Assembly (NCBI RefSeq): GCF_004328645.1
Contig: NZ_CP031395.1
Location: forward strand, 3,435,501-3,499,500
Direction: 5' to 3'
DNA from: Hylemonella gracilis
Lineage (GTDB): Bacteria > Pseudomonadota > Gammaproteobacteria > Burkholderiales > Burkholderiaceae_C
Length of the DNA stretch: 64,000 nucleotides
Position 1 is the stretch's first letter, and each line of letters opens with the position of its first letter. This document shows, piece after piece, positions 9,097-18,380 of the stretch. The notes beneath the pieces were generated by a model that was given only the letters and a program-made list of their open reading frames with translations, made no database searches and was not told the origin of the DNA. The translations under genes and the position numbers were made by a program.

Positions 9097-10431
9097 TCAA
9101 CGAACCAGACAGGGACGCTTATTGTCGAACTTCCAGCCGGGGATCAGGTATTGCATGGCCATGGCGTCGTCGCGCGCGCCCAGACCATGCTGCAGATAGA
9201 GCTGGTGGGCTTTCTCGACCTCGACCATGTCCAGCTCCACGCCCAGGCCCGGCCGGGACGGCACCCGCACATGGCCATTGACGATGCGCAGCGGTTCCTT
9301 CGTCAGGTGCTGGCCATCCTGCCAGATCCAGTGCGTGTCGATGGCGGTGACCTTGCCGGGCGCGGCTGCGGCCACGTGCGTGAACATGGCGAGTGAAACG
9401 TCGAAGTGGTTGTTGGAATGCGAACCCCAGGTCAGGCCCCAATCGCGGCAGGTCTGGGCCACGCGCACGGAGCCGGCCATGGTCCAGAAATGGGGGTCGG
9501 CCAAGGGAATATCAACACTTTGCAGCGAGAGCGCATGCGTCATCTGCCGCCAGTCGGTGGCGACCATGTTGGTTGCCGTGGGCAGACCCGTGGCACGGCG
9601 GAACTCGGCCATCACTTCACGGCCGCTGAAGCCTTCTTCCGCGCCGCAGGGGTCTTCGGCGTAGGCCACCACGCCGCGCATGCGTTGGCCCAGACGGATC
9701 GCATCCTTGAGCAGCCAGCCGCCATTGGGGTCCAGCGTCACGCGGGCCTGCGGGAAGCGCTCGTGCAAGGCGATCACGGCGTCAACCTCTTCGTCGCCAC
9801 GCAGCACGCCCCCCTTGAGCTTGAAATCGTTGAAGCCGTACTTGGCATGCGCGGCCTCGGCCAGTCGCACCACGGATTCGGGCGTCATGGCAACCTGGTT
9901 GCGCAGGCGAAACCAAGTGTCGTCGGAACCCGCTTCGTCGCGGTAAGGCAGATCGGTCTTGCCCCGGTCACCAATGAAGAACAGATAACCCAGCATCTCC
10001 ACCGAGGCGCGCTGCTGGCCCTCGCCCAGCAAGGCGGCCAGGGGCACGTTCAGGTGCTGCCCCAACAGGTCCAGCATGGCGCTTTCCACCGCCGTCACCG
10101 CATGGATGGTGGTGCGCAGGTCGAAGGTCTGCAGACCTCGCCCGCCCACGTCGCGGTCAGCGAAGCGGGCGTGCATGGCATTGAGCACCGCCTGCACTTC
10201 GCCCAAAGGCTTGCCGACCACCAATTCCGCGGCATCTTCCAAGGTCAGACGGATCTTCTCGCCCCCCGGCACCTCGCCCACGCCCGTGCGGCCCGCACTG
10301 TCGCGCAAGATCAGCAAGTTGCGCGTGAAGTACGGGGCGTGCGCGCCCGACAGGTTGAGCAACATGCTGTCCTGCCCGGCGACGGGCACGGCGCGCAATG
10401 CGGTGATGACGGGAGTGGAATGCTTGGACAT
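9097..10431 (-). CDS. gudD: Glucarate dehydratase
   Basis: An enolase-superfamily enzyme of 444 residues that dehydrates D-glucarate to 5-keto-4-deoxyglucarate. Catalytic residues visible: the K-x-K base K204/K206 in FKLKGG, metal ligands D234 in DPNGGW, E259 in AEDP and N288 in ATNM, and the H338 base in HSNNHFD. Length and the [20 protein letters not shown] start match the GudD family. The next gene is the semialdehyde dehydrogenase, 52 bases on, and the previous one is a Bug binding protein. Metal-dependent and cytoplasmic. It shares the island with a second enolase-family paralogue at 18381. Confidence 0.96.
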   Translation of the reverse strand: MSKHSTPVITALRAVPVAGQDSMLLNLSGAHAPYFTRNLLILRDSAGRTGVGEVPGGEKIRLTLEDAAELVVGKPLGEVQAVLNAMHARFADRDVGGRGLQTFDLRTTIHAVTAVESAMLDLLGQHLNVPLAALLGEGQQRASVEMLGYLFFIGDRGKTDLPYRDEAGSDDTWFRLRNQVAMTPESVVRLAEAAHAKYGFNDFKLKGGVLRGDEEVDAVIALHERFPQARVTLDPNGGWLLKDAIRLGQRMRGVVAYAEDPCGAEEGFSGREVMAEFRRATGLPTATNMVATDWRQMTHALSLQSVDIPLADPHFWTMAGSVRVAQTCRDWGLTWGSHSNNHFDVSLAMFTHVAAAAPGKVTAIDTHWIWQDGQHLTKEPLRIVNGHVRVPSRPGLGVELDMVEVEKAHQLYLQHGLGARDDAMAMQYLIPGWKFDNKRPCLVR

Positions 10432-10505
10432 GGGGTCGAGAAAAACAATCAGAGCCTTCGAAAATGAAGGCGGGGGGTGAGGTCGCAGGTTGCGTAAGGG
10501 AAAAC

Positions 10506-11462
10506 TCAGTTGGCCGTGATGTTGCGATCCGCGATCAGCTTCTTCCAGCGCGCGAATTCGGCGGCCTGGTAGGCGGTGAACTGCGCGGGCGTGTTGCCCA
10601 CGATTTCGAAGCCCAGCTCAAGCAGCTTGGGCTTGACGTCGGGCTCGTTCAGCGCCGCGACAATGGCTGCGTGCAACTTGGTCTTGATGGCGGCGGGCAG
10701 GCCCTTGGGCGCGGCCACGGCTTGCCAGGAGTAGACGTTGGCGTCCTTGATGCCCGATTCCTCCAGGGTGGGGACGTCGGGCAGCAGCGGCGAGCGCTTG
10801 GCGCTGGTGATGGCCAGGGCCTTGAGCTTGCCGGCCTTGATCTGCGGCATGGCGGTGTTGATGTTCATGAAGGACGAGTCCACCTGGGCGCCGAGCAGAT
10901 CGGTCATCACCGGACCACCGCCCTTGTAGGGCACATGCACGCCCGAGGTCTTGGTCTGCTGCCAGAAGAGTTCGGCGGTCAGATGATCGCTGCTGCCGCT
11001 GCCAGACGACGCGAAGGTCATCTTGTCGGGATTGGCGCGCAGATAGGCCAGCACGTCCTTCAAGGAATTGTGCGGCGAAGCCTCTGGCACCACGAGCACA
11101 TTGGGGGCTTGCACGGCGACGGTGATGTAGTCGAAGTCCTTGAGCGCGTCGTAAGGCACCTTGGTCAGCAGATGCGGGGCGATCACGTAGGGGCCAAGCG
11201 AGGCCACGAGGATCGTGTACCCGTCCGGCGCGGCCCGTGCCACCTGGGCCGCGCCAATGGTGCCCGTTGCACCTGCCTTGTTGTCCACGACAAAAGTACC
11301 CCCCAGTTTCTCCTGCAACTTGGCCGCGAGCGTGCGCGCGATCAGGTCGGTCGAGCCCCCCGGCGGGAAAGGCACGAGCAGGGTGACCGGCTTGTCCGGC
11401 CAGGCCCAGGCCCCGAAGCTGGCGCTGATCGCCAGCAGGAAGGTCAGCAAGGTTTTTTTCAT
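10506..11462 (-). CDS. Bug/TctC-family tripartite tricarboxylate transporter substrate-binding protein
   Basis: A periplasmic binding protein of 318 residues. The signal peptide [20 protein letters not shown] is followed by the family hallmark [18 protein letters not shown], and a PYKGGGP segment lies in the ligand pocket. A Shine-Dalgarno AGGAGACAGAG precedes the ATG at 11462, so the longer frame to 11519 is rejected. No TctA or TctB membrane genes are present in the window. Location inside the aldarate operon suggests an acidic sugar ligand, but this is inference. It lies 31 bases after a paralogous gene. Confidence 0.9.
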   Translation of the reverse strand: MKKTLLTFLLAISASFGAWAWPDKPVTLLVPFPPGGSTDLIARTLAAKLQEKLGGTFVVDNKAGATGTIGAAQVARAAPDGYTILVASLGPYVIAPHLLTKVPYDALKDFDYITVAVQAPNVLVVPEASPHNSLKDVLAYLRANPDKMTFASSGSGSSDHLTAELFWQQTKTSGVHVPYKGGGPVMTDLLGAQVDSSFMNINTAMPQIKAGKLKALAITSAKRSPLLPDVPTLEESGIKDANVYSWQAVAAPKGLPAAIKTKLHAAIVAALNEPDVKPKLLELGFEIVGNTPAQFTAYQAAEFARWKKLIADRNITAN

Positions 11463-11493
11463 CTCTGTCTCCTGTGATGCCTCTCGGGCGGGT

Positions 11494-12474
11494 TTATTCC
11501 ACGGTGATTTTTTCGTCACTCACGATCTTGGCCATGGCCGGGATTTCGGCCTTGAGCCAAGCGCCGAACTCGGCGGGGCTCATCTGCGAGGGTTCGAAGC
11601 CCAGAGTCTGAAGCTTGTCGCGGATCTCGGGCAAGGCCGTGACGCGCAGCACTTCTTCGTGCACCGCGCGGATCACGGCTGGCGGCGTGCCCGCCGGTGC
11701 CAGCAGCCCCTGCCAGCTGCCGGTCAGGAAACCGGGCAGGCTCTCGGCCACGGCCGGCACGTTGGGTAGCTCGCTCCAGCGCTTGGCGCTGGACACCGCC
11801 AGCAGCTTGAGCTTGCCGGACTTGACGTGCGGGTAGGTGGCGACCATGCCATTGAAGGTCACGTCCATGTGCCCACCGACCAGGTCGGTCATGGCTTGCG
11901 CGCCGCCCTTGTAGGGCACGTAGCTCCAGTCGATGCCCTGGCGGCGGGCGAACTGCACGCCGGCGAGATGGGTGGCGCTGCCCATGCCGGCCGCCGCCGC
12001 GTAGTTCAACTTGCCCGGATTGGCCTTGGCGTACTTGACAAAGTCGGCGAGGTTGTCGGCCGGCACCTGGGTGCTCACGACCAGCAGGTGCGGCGAATAC
12101 CCGACCATGGCCACCGGCGCAAAATCCCGCAGCACATCAAAAGGCAGCTTGTAGAGCGCAGGGCTGATGGTCAGGTTGCCCACGTCCATCAGCACGAAGG
12201 TGTAGCCATCAGCCGGCGACTTGGCCACCAGGTCAGCGCCCAGGTTGCCAGCACTGCCCGGGCGGTTTTCGACGATCACGGGTTGGCCGAGCTTGTCGCT
12301 CATCTTGCTGCCGATCAGTCGCGCCAGCACGTCGGACGTGCCCCCGGCAGGGAACGGCACGACGATGCGGATCGCCTTGCTGGGGTAATCGGCGGCCTGG
12401 GCCGGCGCAAGAGCGCCACCCACCAGGGCCAGCATGCTGGCCGCAGCGAGCATGAATGCACGTTTCTTCATCAT
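11494..12474 (-). CDS. Bug/TctC-family substrate-binding protein (second copy)
   Basis: A paralogue of the preceding protein, 326 residues, with a signal peptide ending near AQAA, then [19 protein letters not shown], and [11 protein letters not shown] in the pocket. AGGAGACAAGAC precedes the ATG codons (ATGATG at 12474/12471). Sequence divergence from its neighbour is high, so this is an old duplication or separate acquisition rather than a recent tandem copy. It sits between kdgD and the first Bug gene. Like the other two Bug proteins in this island, it lacks a partner permease nearby. Confidence 0.9.
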   Translation of the reverse strand: MMKKRAFMLAAASMLALVGGALAPAQAADYPSKAIRIVVPFPAGGTSDVLARLIGSKMSDKLGQPVIVENRPGSAGNLGADLVAKSPADGYTFVLMDVGNLTISPALYKLPFDVLRDFAPVAMVGYSPHLLVVSTQVPADNLADFVKYAKANPGKLNYAAAAGMGSATHLAGVQFARRQGIDWSYVPYKGGAQAMTDLVGGHMDVTFNGMVATYPHVKSGKLKLLAVSSAKRWSELPNVPAVAESLPGFLTGSWQGLLAPAGTPPAVIRAVHEEVLRVTALPEIRDKLQTLGFEPSQMSPAEFGAWLKAEIPAMAKIVSDEKITVE

Positions 12475-12574
12475 GTCTTGTCTCCTTTTGCCATTCGGCT
12501 TTTTACTTTCCAGCTTCTGCCGTCGGGCTTTTGTATTTTGTTTTCCGACATTTGCTTGGAAACGCTTCAGTCCA

Positions 12575-13486
12575 TCACTGCGGGCCCAGCTTCTTGATGA
12601 GCGCGGCGAGTTCTTCCATTTCGGCCGGCTTGAGGTCGGTCAAGGGCGCGCGCACGGGGCCGCCGTCATGGCCCACGATCTTGGCGCCGGCCTTGATGAT
12701 GCTCACGCCATACCCTTCGACACGATTGCGAATGTTCAGGTAAGGCATGAAGAATTCCTTCAGCAGGCGATGCTGGGTCGCCATGTCGTTGGCGGCCACA
12801 GCCTGGTAGAACTCCATCGCGGTCTTGGGGATGAAATTGAAGACCGCTGACGAATACACCGGCGTGCCCAGCGCCTTATAGGCCGCGGCATAGACTTCCG
12901 CGGTCGGCAGGCCGCCCAGGTAGGCGAAGCGGTCACCCATCTTCATATAGATGGACGACATGATCTCGATGTTGCCCACGCCGTCCTTGAAGCCGACCAG
13001 GTTGGGGCAGCGCTCGGCCAGGACGGCCAGCGAGTTAGGCGTCAGCCGGGTGCGGTCGCGGTTGTAAACGATGACGCCGAACTTCACGCTCTTGCAGACA
13101 GCCTCCACGTGGGCGATCAACCCCTCCTGCCCAGCTTCGGTCAGGTAGTGTGGCAACAGCAGGATGCCGTGCGCGCCCAGGCGCTCGGCTTCCTGTGCGT
13201 GGGCAATGGCGGTGCGGGTCGGACCGCCGGCACCAGCAATGATCGGCACCTTGCCGCGGCAGGTGTCCACGGCGGTCTTGATGACCTGGCCGTACTCGGG
13301 GCCGGACAGCGAGAAATATTCACCCGTGCCACCCGCGGCAAACAGCGCGCTCGCGCCGTACGGGGCCAGCCATTCCAGGCGCTCGATGTAGGTCTTGGGA
13401 CGGAACTCACCCTGCTCGTCGAAGTCCGTGATCGGGAACGACAACAGGCCGTGAGACATGATGGATTTGAGTTCTTGCGGATTCAT
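12575..13486 (-). CDS. kdgD: 5-dehydro-4-deoxyglucarate dehydratase (decarboxylating)
   Basis: A DapA-fold class I aldolase-type enzyme of 303 residues. It converts 5-keto-4-deoxyglucarate to 2,5-dioxopentanoate, water and CO2. The Schiff-base lysine is K167 in VGFKDGVGN and the partner tyrosine Y141 in [10 protein letters not shown]. The [10 protein letters not shown] loop at 52-61 is family-typical. AGGAG lies 5 bases before the ATG at 13486, so the extended frame to 13549 is not used. It is the first gene of the minus-strand aldarate operon, downstream of a TTGACA-16-TACGAT promoter overlapped by an operator-like element. Confidence 0.95.
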   Translation of the reverse strand: MNPQELKSIMSHGLLSFPITDFDEQGEFRPKTYIERLEWLAPYGASALFAAGGTGEYFSLSGPEYGQVIKTAVDTCRGKVPIIAGAGGPTRTAIAHAQEAERLGAHGILLLPHYLTEAGQEGLIAHVEAVCKSVKFGVIVYNRDRTRLTPNSLAVLAERCPNLVGFKDGVGNIEIMSSIYMKMGDRFAYLGGLPTAEVYAAAYKALGTPVYSSAVFNFIPKTAMEFYQAVAANDMATQHRLLKEFFMPYLNIRNRVEGYGVSIIKAGAKIVGHDGGPVRAPLTDLKPAEMEELAALIKKLGPQ

Positions 13487-13550
13487 GGGACTCCTGAGAT
13501 CTGTCTGAATGGGACGGGTGAATGGATACATGGCGTGCTTCGACGGCACA

Positions 13551-13590
13551 ACTTATCAGTCATCGTACAACATGAACACCGTCTGTCAAC
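13551..13590 (-). promoter_or_regulatory. kdgD promoter with overlapping FadR-type operator
   Basis: On the minus strand, TTGACA (13585-13590) and TACGAT (13563-13568) are 16 bases apart. Overlapping the -10 is GTTGTACGATGACTGATAA (13554-13572), which matches 17 of 19 bases of the element at 14449-14467 beside the regulator gene. A GntR/FadR dimer there would block transcription of kdgD until its effector is present (inference). Confidence 0.7.
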
Positions 13591-13654
13591 CTCAGGCAAA
13601 CCCTTGAGCACCCCGCCTTGCCATCCAAGCACGGGCGGGCGCCCGGTCTTTTTC

Positions 13655-14419
13655 TTATTTGCTGCCGAATTCCCCGGACAGCAGCGCGGCGCGGCGGCGG
13701 CGCTCCCGACTGTTGGCCAGATGCGTGCGCATGGCGGCCCGGGCAGCCTCCGGATCCTGACTGACGATGGCGTCGTAGATGTTTTCGTGCTCGCCGTTGG
13801 CGCGCTGCAGGTAGCGCAAAGCCTCCTCCTGCGCGTCTTCCCCCGCGCCCAGACGGGCACGCGGAATGATCATGGTGCCCAGGGTGCCCATGAAGTCGGC
13901 GAAGTGTGGGTTCTGCGTGGCGCGCGCGATTTCAAGATGGAACTGGAAATCCGGCCCCACGGCGTCGCGCCCCTCGACCAGCGCCGCCGAGAAAGCGTCC
14001 AGCGAGGTCCGCATTTCCTCCAGATTGCGCTGGGTGCGGCGGGTGGCCGCCAGGGCCGCGGCCTCGGTTTCGATGCCGATGCGCAGCTCGAGCACAGCGA
14101 TCACGTCGCGCAGCGTGCCCAGGTGTTCAGGCGCGATGCGAAAGGCCGCGCCGTCACCCAGGCCGACCACGAACGTGCCTATGCCGTGGCGCGTCTCCAC
14201 CAGCCCCGCGGCCTGCATCTTGGAAATGGCCTCGCGCACCACGGTGCGGCTGACGCCGAACTCGGCCATGATGGCCGCCTCGGTCGGCAGCTTGTCGCCA
14301 GAAGCGATGCGGCCATCCCGGATGCGGTCGCCCAATGACTCCACCAGCTCCAAAGCCAGGGTGCGAGGACGACGACGAAAAGCGGTGGGCACTGGGGATT
14401 CCCCTGAGTTACTTGGCAT
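13655..14419 (-). CDS. FadR/GntR-family transcriptional regulator of the aldarate/uronate island
   Basis: A protein of 254 residues with an N-terminal winged helix (about 20-85; LPTEAAIMAEFGVSRTVVREAI is the recognition region, starting near residue 44) and a C-terminal FCD effector domain (about 105-235). It belongs to the FadR subgroup that includes ExuR, UxuR and GarR-type uronate repressors. ATG 14419 is preferred; the longer frame to 14470 would run through the operator. It is divergent from udh and 169 bases upstream of the convergent-side promoter of kdgD. The duplicated operator flanking this gene suggests it represses both arms and itself. The effector is probably a pathway intermediate, which is inferred. 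Confidence 0.9.
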   Translation of the reverse strand: MPSNSGESPVPTAFRRRPRTLALELVESLGDRIRDGRIASGDKLPTEAAIMAEFGVSRTVVREAISKMQAAGLVETRHGIGTFVVGLGDGAAFRIAPEHLGTLRDVIAVLELRIGIETEAAALAATRRTQRNLEEMRTSLDAFSAALVEGRDAVGPDFQFHLEIARATQNPHFADFMGTLGTMIIPRARLGAGEDAQEEALRYLQRANGEHENIYDAIVSQDPEAARAAMRTHLANSRERRRRAALLSGEFGSK

Positions 14420-14448
14420 TGACAAGCCTTCTGCGAGGCACGAAGATT

Positions 14449-14470
14449 GTTGTACGACAACTGATAACAA
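14449..14470. promoter_or_regulatory. FadR-type operator between regulator and udh
   Basis: GTTGT-ACG-ACAAC at 14449-14461 is a perfect inverted repeat, followed by TGATAACAA. The first 19 bases match the element in the kdgD promoter at 17 positions. It is 30 bases upstream of the regulator start and 73 bases upstream of the udh ATG. Confidence 0.72.
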
Positions 14471-14542
14471 ATTGCAAGTTGTCTTCCGACTTTATCTGAT
14501 CCATCCCGCGCTTCAAACCGCCTCAGCCCCTCGCTTCCCCTC

Positions 14543-15370
14543 ATGTCCGCCGCCCATTCGACCTCTTTGCGCTTTCCTCGTCTGTTGCTGACCGGCGCCG
14601 CCGGCGGCCTGGGGCGGGAACTGCGCCGCCGCCTCAAGGCCTATTGCGACGTGCTGCGCCTGTCCGACATTGCCGATCTGGGCGCGGCCGGGTCCGGCGA
14701 GGAAGTGATGCCCGTGGCCCTGGAGGACAAGGCCGCCGTGGACAAGCTGCTCGAAGGCGTCAGCGCCGTGGTGCACCTCGGCGGTATCTCCACGGAACAT
14801 TCCTTCGAAGAGATCCTGCCCGCCAACATCACCGGCACTTACCATGTCTACGAAGGCGCTCGCCGCCACGGCGCCCGGCGCATCGTCTTCGCCAGCTCCA
14901 ACCACGTCACCGGCTTCTACCGCCAGGACCAGGTGGTCGGCACCGATGTGCCGATGCGACCCGACGGCTATTACGGCCTGTCCAAGGCCTTTGGCGAGAA
15001 CCTGGCCCAGTTCTATTGGGACCGCTATGGCATCGAGACGGTGTCCCTGCGCATCGGCTCGTCCTTCCCCGAACCGCGCGACCGCCGCATGCTGGGCACC
15101 TGGATGAGCTACGACGACCTGGAGCGTCTGGTGATGTCATCGCTGACCGCGCCCGTGGTCGGCCACAGCGTGATCTACGGCATCAGCGACAACGCGACCG
15201 CTTGGTATGACAACAGCAAGGCCCGGCACATCGGCTATCGCCCGCAGGACAGCTCGGAACGCTTCCGCGCCGCCGTCGAGGCCCGCCAACCCGTGATTGA
15301 CCCGAAGGACGACGCCCTCATTCACCATGGTGGCGGCTTCGTCAGGCAGGGCCCGTTCGACAAGAATTGA
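14543..15370 (+). CDS. udh: Uronate dehydrogenase (NAD-dependent)
   Basis: A short-chain/extended SDR of 275 residues that oxidises D-galacturonate and D-glucuronate to the aldaro-lactones. The NAD-binding motif [10 protein letters not shown] lies at 17-26, the catalytic serine in FASSNH near 118, and the Y144-x3-K148 pair in YYGLSKAF. The [18 protein letters not shown] stretch is characteristic of Udh (Pseudomonas and Agrobacterium type). It is the first gene of the plus-strand operon, divergent from the FadR-type regulator, and is followed by the TRAP genes. Its lactone product fits the lactonase encoded at 20812. Confidence 0.94.
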   Translation: MSAAHSTSLRFPRLLLTGAAGGLGRELRRRLKAYCDVLRLSDIADLGAAGSGEEVMPVALEDKAAVDKLLEGVSAVVHLGGISTEHSFEEILPANITGTYHVYEGARRHGARRIVFASSNHVTGFYRQDQVVGTDVPMRPDGYYGLSKAFGENLAQFYWDRYGIETVSLRIGSSFPEPRDRRMLGTWMSYDDLERLVMSSLTAPVVGHSVIYGISDNATAWYDNSKARHIGYRPQDSSERFRAAVEARQPVIDPKDDALIHHGGGFVRQGPFDKN

Positions 15371-15411
15371 GTTTCCCCTTCCCTCCACACACAACCAACC
15401 AGGAGACAACC

Positions 15412-16386
15412 ATGAAAAAATCCTTGCGCCCCCTCGTCGCGCTGCTGGCCGCCATCGGCTTGGCTGGCGCCGCATCGGCCGTCGAACTGCGCTCGGCCGA
15501 CGTGCACAACAGCGATGACTACCCCACCGTCGCTGCCGTGCGCTATATGAGCGAGCAACTGGAAAAGCGCAGCGGCGGCAAGTACAAGATCAAGGTCTTC
15601 AACAAGAGCGCCCTGGGTTCCGAAAAGGAAACCCTGGACCAGGTGAAGATCGGCGCACTGGAGATGAACCGCGTCAACATCAGCTCGCTGAACTCCATCT
15701 GCCCCAAGAGCCTGGTGCCCACCATGCCCTTCCTGTTCCGTTCGATCTCGCACATGCGCAAGTCGCTGGACGGTCCGATCGGCGAGGAAATCCTCAAGGG
15801 CTGCGAGCACCAGGGTCTGGTCGGCCTGGCCTTCTACGACAGCGGTGCGCGCTCCATCTACGCCAAGAAGCCGGTGCGCACCCTGGCCGACGTCAAGGGA
15901 ATGAAGATCCGCGTGCAGCCCTCCGACCTGTGGGTGGCCGTGGCCAACGCCATGGGCGCCAACGCCACGCCCATGCCGACCGCCGAGGTCTACACCGCTC
16001 TCAAGACCGGCGTGATCGATGCCGCCGAGAACAATGAACCCTCGTACGAAGGCTTCAAGCACTACGAAGCGGTCAAGTACTTCTCGTACACCGAGCATTC
16101 CATGGCGCCCGAGATGCTGGTGATCTCCAAGGCCTTCTTCGACAAGCTGTCGCCCGCTGACCAGGCACTGTTCCGTGAAACGGCCAAGGAATCGGTGAAA
16201 TTCCAGCGCCAGAAGTGGGACGAGCAGACCGCCAAGGCCATCGACATCGTGACCAAGGCCGGCGCCACGCTCGTCAAGGACGTGAAGAAGGCCGAGTTCC
16301 AGAACGCCATGAAGCCCGTCTACGACAAGTTCATCACCACGCCTGATCTGCAGCGCCTGGTGAAGGCCGTGCAGGACACCAAGTAA
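15412..16386 (+). CDS. TRAP transporter substrate-binding protein DctP (uronate type)
   Basis: A periplasmic DctP-type solute receptor of 324 residues. The signal peptide is [23 protein letters not shown]. The conserved arginine region [12 protein letters not shown], which in the family binds the ligand carboxylate, and the [20 protein letters not shown] segment are both present. AGGAG precedes the ATG at 15412. The frame's upstream extension overlaps the udh stop and is not used. The gene follows udh by 41 bases, so a uronate ligand is likely. A strong hairpin separates it from the membrane subunits, which may keep its mRNA level higher. Confidence 0.94.
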   Translation: MKKSLRPLVALLAAIGLAGAASAVELRSADVHNSDDYPTVAAVRYMSEQLEKRSGGKYKIKVFNKSALGSEKETLDQVKIGALEMNRVNISSLNSICPKSLVPTMPFLFRSISHMRKSLDGPIGEEILKGCEHQGLVGLAFYDSGARSIYAKKPVRTLADVKGMKIRVQPSDLWVAVANAMGANATPMPTAEVYTALKTGVIDAAENNEPSYEGFKHYEAVKYFSYTEHSMAPEMLVISKAFFDKLSPADQALFRETAKESVKFQRQKWDEQTAKAIDIVTKAGATLVKDVKKAEFQNAMKPVYDKFITTPDLQRLVKAVQDTK

Positions 16387-16398
16387 GTTCCGCGCCAG

Positions 16399-16441
16399 AG
16401 GCGCACGTTCCTGCGGCCCCGGCCGCACCGGACGTGCGCCT
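16399..16441 (+). other. Large mRNA hairpin between dctP and dctQ
   Basis: AGGCGCACGT (16399-16408) pairs perfectly with ACGTGCGCCT (16432-16441). Inside it, GCGGCC (16413-16418) pairs with GGCCGC (16421-16426) across a 2-base CC turn. Only a short GTTTCCCTTT follows, so it is more likely an mRNA-stabilising or partial-termination element than a full terminator. Confidence 0.75.
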
Positions 16442-16474
16442 GTTTCCCTTTACGTCCCTCCAGACGACGCTCCC

Positions 16475-17014
16475 ATGACCTTCACGCCTAACGCCGGCTC
16501 GCCCCATCGCCCGCCCGCCACCCACCTCTACACCCGATTCTGTGCCTTCCTCAGCAAGATCAGTCTGATGCTGGCCATCGTGGGCCTGCTCGCGCTGATC
16601 CTCTCGGTGCAGACCCAGGTGATCGGCCGCTACGTCTTCAACGACACCCCCACCTGGACCGAGGCCCTGGCGCTGCAGTTGGTGCTCTACATCACTGCGC
16701 TGGCCGTGGCCGTGGGTGTGCGTGACGCGGGCCACATCGGCCTGGAATCACTGGTCACGCTCTTGCCCGAATCGATGCGCCTGAAGGTGGAACTTCTGAT
16801 CCACGCGCTCATCGCCCTGTTCGGCGCCATCATGGTCTCGAGCGGCTGGCTCTGGACCCGTCTCAAATGGGACGAGCTCGATCCCCTGCTGGGCGTGCCC
16901 GCGGGTCTCGATTACCTCGCGCTGGTCATCGCCGGCGTGCTCATCGTGATGTTCTCCTTCGAACACATCCTGGCTCTGCTGCGCGGCGAAGAAGTCGTTC
17001 CGGCCTGGCACTGA
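16475..17014 (+). CDS. TRAP transporter small permease subunit (DctQ)
   Basis: A membrane protein of 179 residues with the four-helix DctQ layout. Helix 1 lies around 28-50 (ISLMLAIVGLLALILSVQTQV), then YVFNDTPTWTEALALQL, the family motif before helix 2, and a last helix in YLALVIAGVLIVMFSF. It forms the TRAP membrane complex with DctM and uses the Na+ gradient for uptake. It starts at ATG 16475, with DctM 42 bases downstream. Acidic sugar uptake is inferred from the operon. Confidence 0.93.
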   Translation: MTFTPNAGSPHRPPATHLYTRFCAFLSKISLMLAIVGLLALILSVQTQVIGRYVFNDTPTWTEALALQLVLYITALAVAVGVRDAGHIGLESLVTLLPESMRLKVELLIHALIALFGAIMVSSGWLWTRLKWDELDPLLGVPAGLDYLALVIAGVLIVMFSFEHILALLRGEEVVPAWH

Positions 17015-17056
17015 CTTTTCTCTCACCGCAAATTCCCGCGACAAGGCACACCCATC

Positions 17057-18349
17057 ATGGAACTGGCCGTACTCTCCATCACTTTCCTCGCCCTGCTGCT
17101 CATCGGCGTGCCCGTGGCTTTCTCGATTGGCCTGGCCTCCGTGGCCACCGTGCTCTACGCCGGTGTGCCGGTGCCCGTCGTTTTCCAGAAGATGGTTGGC
17201 GGCATGCAGGTTTTCTCCTTCATGGCCATCCCCTTCTTCGTGTTCGCCGGTGAACTCATGCTCTACGGCGGCATCGCCGACCGCATCGTGCGCTTCGCCA
17301 ACAGCCTCGTGGGCCATGTGCGCGGCGGCCTGGGCATGAGCAACGTCGTCGGCTGCACGCTGTTCGGCGGCGTGTCGGGCTCGGCCTTGGCCGATGTGTC
17401 CGCCATGGGTTCAGTGATGATCCCGCTGATGAAAAAGGAAGGCTACGACGCCGACTATGCGGTCAACGTCACCACCCACGCCGCTCTGGTTGGCGTGCTG
17501 ATGCCGACCTCGCACAACATCATCATCTTCACGCTGGCCACCACGGGCATCGCCTCGGTCAGCGTGCTCGCCATGATCCTGGCCGGTGTCATACCCGCGC
17601 TGCTGCTCACGCTGTGCAACCTGGGCGCGGCCTATTACGTCGCGGTCAAGCGCGGATACGCCACGCGTGGCCAGTTCCCCGGCTGGCGCGAAGTGCTGCG
17701 CACCGCGATGGCCGCTGCGCCCGGCCTGCTGATCGTCGTCATCATCCTGGCAGGCATTCTTTCGGGCATCTTCACGCCCGCCGAATCGGCCTCGGTGGCG
17801 GTGCTGTGGGCCTTGCTGGTCACTGCGCTGGTGTACCGCTCACTCAAGTGGCAGGACTTCATGAAGGCCTGCGCGAAAGCCTGCAAGACCACGGGGGTGG
17901 TGCTGCTGCTGATCGGCATCTCCTCGGCCTTCGGCTACTTCATGGCCTTGTACGAAGTACCCCAGAAGACCGGCGAGCTGATGCAGAGCATCAGCAGCGA
18001 GCCCTGGGTGATCTTCCTGATGATCAACATCCTGCTGTTCCTGCTCGGCACCTTCCTCGACATGGCCGCCACCATCCTGGTCTGCACGCCCATCTTCCTG
18101 CCCATCGCAGTGCAGTTCGGCATGGATCCGGTGCAGTTCGGCATCGTGATGCTGATCAACTGCGCGCTGGGTCTGAACACCCCGCCAGTGGGCGTGACAC
18201 AGTTCGTCGGCTGCGCAATCGGCGAGATCTCGGTCGGGCAGGTCATGCGATCCATCCTGCCCTTCTATGGCGCGCTCACGTTCTGTCTGATGCTCGTGAC
18301 CTACGTGCCAGCCTTCTCGCTCTGGCTGCCCCACATGCTGATCAAGTGA
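17057..18349 (+). CDS. TRAP transporter large permease subunit (DctM)
   Basis: A polytopic membrane protein of 430 residues matching full-length DctM. Typical segments are visible: VPVAFSIGLASVATVLYAG, GGVSGSALADVSAMGSVMIPLM, HNIIIFTLATTG, and GLNTPPVGVTQFVGCAIG near the C-terminus. It carries the transport path of the uronate TRAP system. It lies 42 bases after dctQ and 31 bases before the enolase-superfamily gene, all in one operon. Confidence 0.95.
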   Translation: MELAVLSITFLALLLIGVPVAFSIGLASVATVLYAGVPVPVVFQKMVGGMQVFSFMAIPFFVFAGELMLYGGIADRIVRFANSLVGHVRGGLGMSNVVGCTLFGGVSGSALADVSAMGSVMIPLMKKEGYDADYAVNVTTHAALVGVLMPTSHNIIIFTLATTGIASVSVLAMILAGVIPALLLTLCNLGAAYYVAVKRGYATRGQFPGWREVLRTAMAAAPGLLIVVIILAGILSGIFTPAESASVAVLWALLVTALVYRSLKWQDFMKACAKACKTTGVVLLLIGISSAFGYFMALYEVPQKTGELMQSISSEPWVIFLMINILLFLLGTFLDMAATILVCTPIFLPIAVQFGMDPVQFGIVMLINCALGLNTPPVGVTQFVGCAIGEISVGQVMRSILPFYGALTFCLMLVTYVPAFSLWLPHMLIK

Positions 18350-18380
18350 CCCTGGACATCCCTCCCGTTTCCCGCCCGCC

